A stretch of 64,000 nucleotides of DNA from contig NC_088712.1 of assembly GCF_963576615.1 (NCBI RefSeq), forward strand, positions 9,802,541 through 9,866,540, in the 5' to 3' direction. This document shows, in pieces, positions 37,401 through 46,400 of the stretch. Numbering within the stretch: position 1 is the stretch's first letter; each line of letters begins with the position of its first letter. Position numbers and translations under genes: made by a program. A model generated the notes under the pieces. That model saw nothing but the letters and a program-made list of their open reading frames with translations, did not search any database and was not told the origin of the DNA. The stretch is from Watersipora subatra (taxonomy: Eukaryota > Bryozoa > Gymnolaemata > Cheilostomatida > Watersiporidae).

Positions 37401-40400
37401 TATAGTGAAATGAAAGGTAGTAGGGTTGATGATTTACAAAGAGGTTTGGTGTGGGTGAGGCAGAGGTTTGTTTGTGAATGGTCCTTATCATGCGCTTTTG
37501 AAGTGTTATTAAATTCGTAAGATGGGTACGATGACATATTGAATTGAAGCATTGCCCCTTGCCTCAATGCAATATGAAAGTTTGGAATTAACCATAGAAT
37601 TGTCTAATACATGCAAAGGATTATAGAGTAAATATTCAACTTTGTGGTAGAGTAAGCCTGGTAAGGGTCTCAGCTGTTTTAGTAAGTATTTGGTGTGTTT
37701 TTTTCCAAGTGATATTAGAGTCAACTGAAATACATTAGGACTCAGCATGATCTGCCTGACAAATTGGTTTGTTAAAAATGAAAATGGGATGAGTGTTTAT
37801 TTAGCTAGATGACATTGATTTTGAGAGTTTTTTTAGAAACATGAAGTTAGTCTTATGAACATTTAAAGTGAGGTTGTTAGAAGTGCACCAGTTTTGAATA
37901 GCAAGAACCTTGTTATTAGAACAATATATGTGCTTGTTGATGTTAGAGGAATTGAAAAACAAATTGGTGTCGTTAGCATAGAGCAAAGGTGTGAAGAGGT
38001 TGGTTACTTGTGTTAAATAATTTATGTATATTAAAAAAAAGAGTTTGACCAAGGATGAAAAATTGAGGTACATCACATGTTAGAACTAGTATGGAAGATA
38101 AAGTGTTACCAATAATAGTGTGTTGTCTACGTTTGGTTAAATAGCTTTTGATCCAGTTAATTGTGTTGATGTCCAACTTAAGATTGTGGAGTTTTGTGTA
38201 CAATATGTAACAATCTATTGTGTCAAAGGTTTTACTAAAAATTAGAAAGATGCCAAGAAAATATTTGCCATCATTTAAGGATTTTAGAACATAGTAATTT
38301 TAACTAGTGCATCCTTGGTGCTGCGCATTCTACTAAAACCAAATTGCCCATCGTTAAGCAGTAAATTACTATCAAGGTATTCTACATATGTTTATTTACA
38401 GCTCTTTTAATTATCTTACTTAGAAATGGTAGCAAATTTATTTGAGCTTTTTTTAAACAAGGATTTTACTTTAGCTATTTTCATTTTACTTGGTACTTAA
38501 AGAGTGATTAAGCTAAAATTTAAAAGGTCAGTTATAACAGGAGCTTCTGCCACATCATTGACTAGTTTTGTCAGAATGTTGTCAAATTTGGTTGGTTTAG
38601 CCGGGTTAACCTTTTTCAAAAACTTAGTTACATCATTGACACTAACTTGCAAAAATTTAAAAGTTTATGACTGACTTGCAACAAATCTTGCATTACAGTT
38701 ATTTGATATCAACAGATTCACCATGACTTTAATCAGCTGTGTTGAAGGTGCAAGATATGTGGAAAGATGATTACAAGCTTCTTAGAGCTTAAAAGGGAAC
38801 AGTTAATAGCAGCCATCGCGAGTTCGGCGTAGTTTGGAATATTTTCATTTTGATGATATACTCAAATTATTGCTTTGACACGTGATGTTATCACGCAAAA
38901 TTAAAGGCCAATAAAAGCCTCAATTTTAACGTCTCGTAGCACTAGTTTATAACAAACACGGTGGGTTCTACTGAAAAGCCTATATCAAATAAAGATGCTC
39001 ACTAATTAACAGTTTCGTTTCAGCCTGGTCTAATCATCCAGTCGTAATCTGATTATGTGACCCATACTTCATGCCAACAACGGCGCGAACAATTTCTGCA
39101 GCAACTTTGGACTATCACAGGTGACTAACAGGCTCCTCATGTTTATCAGTGGATGATAAGCATCTCCTTTGAGCTAAGGTTTAAAAATTGAACAATACTT
39201 TGCGACAAGTTTTGATACATCATTGCTCAAAGTGACAGCATTACAATCATGTTGAAATAGACGCATGAGGACAATACACATGGTTTTATTGAATACATGA
39301 AGTATATTTGTCAAAGTATATTTGCTTTTTGACTACTGTATGAAGTCAATTTTCAAGTTTCCGTAGGCACTCATTAAAAATCTCCATTTTGTCTAAAATC
39401 TTGTCCAGCTTTTCATGGATGGAGACCATATCTTTATCCTTCATTGATTGGGTTCTACCCTAAAAGAATTTCACGATTTTGGCAGTCATTTCGGTTCCAA
39501 AAAATGGTGTAATTTTTGTTTTCCACATGCATCATTCGGCAAACATCTTCCAATCTACATCCAGATATTCAGTTTGGTTCAAGAATACATACATGTAGGC
39601 AGCCCCTACTATTTCTTTGTAGAAGTTTTTTTTATCAAAGTTTGATTTGTGAGTAGAAATAATAACAGCAGAAACATTTCTCAGCAATCAGTAGGTCATG
39701 CCTGAGTTTGTCAATAAAAATGTTTTGTATAATCAAGCAATAATTTTTTGTCTGCAGACGGTAATGCATTATTAGTCCTTGATTTGTGGATTCTCCATAA
39801 TTAGCAGCAAGGCTAAACTTTAAAAATTTTTCACACAAATTGGAAAATATGAATTTCCCAGTAAATATTGGAACGATATGCAATTGTTGAACTCATTAGC
39901 TAATCTGAGCCCCATAGTACAGCTCAGCAAAGGATTCGTGTGTAGCTAAATAATGCACCAAACGAATGCACTAAATGATGCACCAAATGATGTGGCTTTA
40001 ACCGGTTTTGTACTTTGCGCTTCTGATTGGTGAGTAGTTAATATATTAGCATATATTAATATATTCTATCTGTAATCAAACAAAGACAAAGAATTATATG
40101 CATGCATTCAGCCAATGAACGAGTTTTACATGAGTTTACTTTCGTTTTGCAAAAACTTTATTTTTTATGATAATTTATTTTGGGAATGACTAGTCGTGTC
40201 AGATACATTATGGCAACAAATTTTTACAAATTTTAGAGCTTTAGAGTATTTGAAATTTATTTAACAATAGTACAGCTGAAAGAGATTATTTTATATCTAG
40301 CAGTAATAATAATGTGATACGCTTTAATAATAAGAATAATCCATCTGACTCAGACATTGTAAGTCTTCAAAAATGGCCATAAGGTGTCTTGAGTCAACCT

Positions 40401-43400
40401 GCAACACATAGTATTTTTCAAAGCATAAGCTGATGTAAAATCTTCTATCAAATATTTTGGTACTAAGTAGGTTTACATAATGGAGTTTGAAAGTCATGGT
40501 GATCTATTTGCGTCTTTTTCAAATGTTAGGTTTTACTGAATACATAATTTTGCCCTGGTAAACAAATTAATTTGACTGCGAGACAAAACAATTATAGCAT
40601 CGTATTATTTCAACAACACCATGTTAAAAATTTGTATATCTTTGTCATCTTATATTTTAATTGTGTTACATAGTCAATTATAACAAATCTCTGAAAATCG
40701 GTTTTTTAAACAATTTCATTAGAGTATAACTACCTTGTGAACCATTTCGCTGTTGTAAAATGACATAAATATATTTTATTGGTTTATAGATCTTGACAAG
40801 ACTGCCACCTAGTAACATAAGCAGATATCACTTTTGGCAAATCCTCAATATACTTATCAACCGATTCATCTATGTTTATAGATATGAAAAGATCATCTGA
40901 GGAAAAGCTCTGATGTTGATAATGTTTTATTTATGAGTTCTGTTGATGTGCATACGAGACAACTGCCACTACATAGAAGTTCAATAGACAAAATAACAGT
41001 GCTACAAGCTTTAATATACTTTTCACAGCTGCTAGTTGAACAGTGGCTGGGGAAGCTAAAACACCTAAGCCTCTAATAGTTGATGAAATATCACTGACCT
41101 AAACGGTGCTAATCTTCAATCTCTCCACATTTTTCCTTTCACTGCCCCTGAACTTTACTCTACCCGCTGGTACTGCATTCAAGGAGTTTCTTTCCTACCG
41201 CGCAAACTGATAGTAATTTGTGATAATTTATAGCAACAGAAACTAATGACTTCTATGAGTTTACACATGAAAAGCTGAGAGGTAGGCAATAACTCTCTGA
41301 AATAGATTTATTGAAAATTGTGGCAGCTGCTCGACTGAGGGCATTTATTAGATTTTGTCTACAAAAAGCTTAGTGAAAACTTGAAAACAATGCAGCTTAC
41401 TTTGATCACGAGAATCAAATCAAAAGCTTCCAATATTTCAAGAAACAATAAAATGATACGCTTTGATATCAACACCAGGCCTTAAAATACAATTTTGCTG
41501 TCCCTGCAGCTGGAAACGTGCACAAAAATTGTTTTCATACATCAACCTAAAAGTGCATAGCAAATAAATGCCATTTAATGTCCGTAAAAATTTTAAAAAA
41601 TCATAGTGGTTAAAACCCCAATCAGTAGCACATGTAGACAACTGTGCAGGGTTTACAGATTGTTGCGACGGGCTCTGCCAAAAGTAATCTTTTACAGCAT
41701 ACCATACTTTAATACTTCACTTAAATCCCAAGTTAATAGATTCTCATGTAAAAAAATTCTGATACTAACAAGTTTTAGTTCAAACCACATGTAATCATAT
41801 GCTAATAGTTTAATAAATGTTTAACAAAACCGCAGGTTTCAGTCATTTCTTGTAGGAGTTTGACCTTTAGAAAGGGTTACCTAGTTATGCCGTGAGCCTT
41901 ATGTAAAATATAAATTATATTCTGAAAATAGATTCATCAAAAGGTAAAATGCTATTCACATGAAATTTAGAAAATTTTTGTGGGTGCAAAAGTATTTATT
42001 CAGTATTTGATATCAAAAGCCGCGTTCTACTATGAAAAACCTATAAAATTAGTTTCACTGCCTAATATTTTAGATATTACGAATAAAATAAGTTTCATTA
42101 CGATTGCTTCAATCATTGTTCACCAGTCTTATCATGAGTCAGAGTAAAGTTTGATGAAAATATAAATAATAGTTGCTCTAGCTGTGGTGGTGTTTTAACT
42201 AAACAAAAAAAATTCTTTTTCATTTGGTGAACATTTTTTTTATCGTCAGCTCAGATTTACTTAATGTTTTGAAAATCATTGTTTAAGAACACGTGCTTTT
42301 TTGCAGATAACAATTTGGCTGCTGAATTAAATTTTTACCGTTTAGTTGTATTATTTGAACTTTTTTAGAAGTGTCAAGTTATTCTTATTATTAGTCTCAC
42401 ATGTTATTATTAACATTTATTCTAACTACTTAAAGATTTATTTCATATACATGTTTTAAGGAGCTATGGTAAAGTTATGTTATTACAAATAAAGTTTAAA
42501 AGTTAAACTAATCTAAGTTAGATTATCTAAAGAAGTAAAATACCTGAATAATTTATGGAGCAAAATCATATTTATTCACAAGGGCTAATTTTAGCATTGA
42601 ATGAAACGCAATTCTATTGCAGTAATCCTTAGTGAGATTTCTCCTCGAGCATCAGTTTGAATACAGTTGCCCAGCTTTTCTTGCGGCGTTTTGTGTTTAA
42701 TTTATTGAAATTGTAAGCTTACCTTTGAGATTTGTTATATAGAGTATTATTGTTGTGCCTGAGTTATGCGTAGTATTTCACGGAAAGCCTACAGCTGATT
42801 GAGTGAGTTGTTTCATCTGGTCTTGCAGCATAATATTATAAAAATTTTGGATAAGGGAAAAAATTGCTCTCGTTTTACTAAGTTTCTTTACGTTGCAACT
42901 GGTTGAAACAATGGTAGCATTGTACCCCTCTCCCGGTAAATGGTAATTCCCCCGGTGAGTGTAAATCTCTCCTGATGAGTGTTAATTATATTATTAGCAT
43001 ATCGTGTAGTGACAGACTGTGAAGCATAATTATGTTAATAAATGTATCAATAACTTTGGAAGAAAAACTAAATAAAAAATGAAAACTAAAGGTTTTAATT
43101 AAAACCTCTTGGAATACCTAAAAACTCTCAATAAATTTTTTGTTGCCTTAAACTGTGCATGAATAAAAAACGCAAAACTAACAAAAGTTTTTATTTATTT
43201 CAACAAAGACGAAAAACACTTTTATGGACTTATTTTTTTCAAGCATATTTGAAACAAAACATTTTTATTTAAATTTTCGTGCATTCCTTAGATTTTCCCT
43301 GTTTATTGTTCACTCATTGAAATCCTATGAACTACGGTTTTTTATAAAACTTTAATGACTGTGAAATGAGAGTGTTCACTTAACTATCATCTTCACATCT

Positions 43401-46400
43401 GGTGTTACTTTTTCACCAGATCATTGTTGTCTTGCATATATCATACCATAACATAATGAAATAAGTTATATGTAGATATACTTATACTTATTTGCAGGTG
43501 GAAGTAGTGAGATTTTGCTAGAAGTTGTCTCTACTGACGGACTTCTAATTGATGAGCAGCTGAAACTTCAACCTTCTAAACCTCTTCCAAAGTCCCTCAA
43601 ACTCCTTCATACAGTCTCTTTACCATCACACCCTTATTCAACAAGAGTCTGGAACTCTCAAATATTAACTGGGATGGATAATAAAGTAGTAGCTACTATT
43701 GACACCAACTACCAAGTAAAAGGTTCATTCATCACATTCAACAACAATCCTGACGCAATGGAGGTCTACAAGGACAGACTATATACATTGGTCTTTGGGA
43801 ATCCTTGGACTATCTATGTACACGACCAGCAGGGAAAACAAGCCACATTCTGGAGTCACAGTGACTCTTGCTCCTCCTTCACCGGGCTAGCCATCACTTG
43901 TGATAAAGTAGTTGTTCCAGACAGAACAAACAAGCTTCTCATCATCTACTCACTGACAGGGAATAAACTCAAAGACATTTCTTGTCCTCAGCTTAGCCAA
44001 GATTGTGTCTCCCTCTGTGTTTCAGGATCAGACAAGGTTGTTGTGTCTGACAGCGGCTCGTCTCAAGTCTGCTTGATAGACATATCTCAAGGTCAGCTGC
44101 TTTGGACTCGTAAAGATGTGACTCATCCACTAGGAGTAGCATGCTATGGTGAGAGATATGTCCTGGTGGCAGCATCCAGCAGCAGCACTGTGAGAATCCT
44201 GGATAGCTCAACTGGTTAGTTTACTTATAAATGAATTACATAATATGGGTGAGCAGTTGTGCTGACAAATATGCTGTAAAATCTAGTAATTGCTATATAT
44301 AAATATATATATATTATACTAGTAGAAACATAGTGTTGATGCAAACCCATGTACTGCCACCCTGACTACTTCTAATACTGAAATTAAACACTATACATAT
44401 TAATAGAGAGCTCTGCTAGTCAACTTGCTATAGACTTAGTATTAGCGCAAGATTCAGAGTAGATGTATAATTTTCATTGTTTCTGATTCATTAGTCATTT
44501 CTTTTGAATTTGCCTGCACATTCAGTTGACTATCACCGATCAACCAAATATAATATATTTTATTGTTATGATATTCTGTTTAAGCCCCAGATCTCAAAGT
44601 TTTACACACAACCATGGACACTGATGCTCTTAAACAGATAAATAGAAATGCTATCATTTTAGTTGAGATGTATTAAGGGTCATAACTTTAATAATATTTA
44701 GTAATGAAATTTGACTAAAAAAAGAGGCAAAACAAAATGTATATTAATTTTTAAAGATTTAGTAAAATAATCTTTGATCACTTAAATATTATTTATGTTA
44801 TTGTAGAAAAGAAGACACCGGTGATCAAATGTTTCGATAAGCATCTTAAATACAACTTAAATGGTTCATATTCATTTGCTTTGTCTAACCGTAGTAAAAT
44901 TATACCTGATATTAACAGACACACATTTTGTCTATCAGTTTGTTGAAGTAGAAATACAATTATACTAGGCTTCTATTTATGATATAAACTGTTTTTATAA
45001 ACCAACTCACATTACTTATTAAATGTACCTCATATATTTGCTTATTAGCCTTTGACTGTGAGCCTTTAACTGCAGGCCATGCATATAATTTCTATCTGGA
45101 TGTTATATTTAATTTGCTATTGACTCCTTGTAGCTGGTATTTGGCATCGTGTCCACACTCCTATAACTGTAAAGATATGGCCACACAGAACAAATTATTT
45201 GTTCATTCTGACCGAAATCACGAAATGAACAAAGTTGTCTGAGCTGTGCATGCATACCAAAATCATCGACAAAATGCTTTTAACTGGTTGAACAAACTAC
45301 AGTATTAATGAGTGCAATTTTAGCAGCTTTTGTCATTGGTATAGTCCAACACACGTACCACAACACACAATAAAAGTGTCAGCGCGATTCAATCTGATAC
45401 ATACATGTACGATGCAGTTGTCTAGATGCGCTAAATATGGCAACTGTTTCTACAACGGAACATCTGCTGCTAAAAAAGGTTATTATTGAAAAATAAAGGA
45501 TTTATTGCCATTGTTTCCGAACGATAAAAAATCAACAATTGCGCAATCTAGGCAGTTGCATCGAATGTACTATGTCGAGTTGCCCTAGTATTTTGATAGT
45601 GTTGATATACGTGTCTTAGACTATATAAATTGTAAAAGGTGCTAAAATCATGCTCGCTAATAATTTGCCAATTAGGTCAATTAAAATAGTTTCATTGACA
45701 ATGTCTGTGTGCATGCACAGCTCAGATACCGTAAAACCTTTAATTGAACGCTGCCTCTATTTGAACGCCGCCTCTAATTGACCGCCACCTTGAGAGAAAG
45801 GTTGAAAAATAGACCGCCACTATCCAATTGAACACCACCTCCATTTGACCGCCACTTTGACATTATTTGATCTTTACGAGCCCATAATATTGATTGATCA
45901 GTAGAAAAGTGTCCATAAAAATCGTATTAATAACGAATCGTTTATAATTTGTATCAATAACAATTAATTCTCTCACTATCAAAATCCAAAGGTTTTAGTC
46001 GTTTTTTTTTCGTTAAAATTTGGAAAGCGACACCATAGAAATAATTGATAACGATCTCAGGCTAGTATTAGTTCTCTGTTTAACATGGTCTTTCTACTTC
46101 GGAGAAGCCTACATATAAAAACGGCTTAAATTTACTATAATAGATGAACTTTCAAAGCAACGCTATAGAAATAATTACTGTCTCAAGCTAATAGTGGTTC
46201 CTTGTTTAACACAGTTTTGCTTTTTGGAAGTACATGTACATATACAAGAACAGTTTAAGTTTACGATGGTAGATGGAGCTTTGAAAGCAACGCCATAGAA
46301 ATAACTACTAACTGTCTCAGGCTAATTCTTGTTTAGAGCGGTCCTAATACTTCGAAGGACATGCATATAAAATCCGGTTCGCAAGTTTTGAACCAAAGGT

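Noticed and set aside
43993-44211. Antisense frame over exon 7
   Set aside because: It is a shadow of the propeller-coding exon, which has clean splice sites and repeats.
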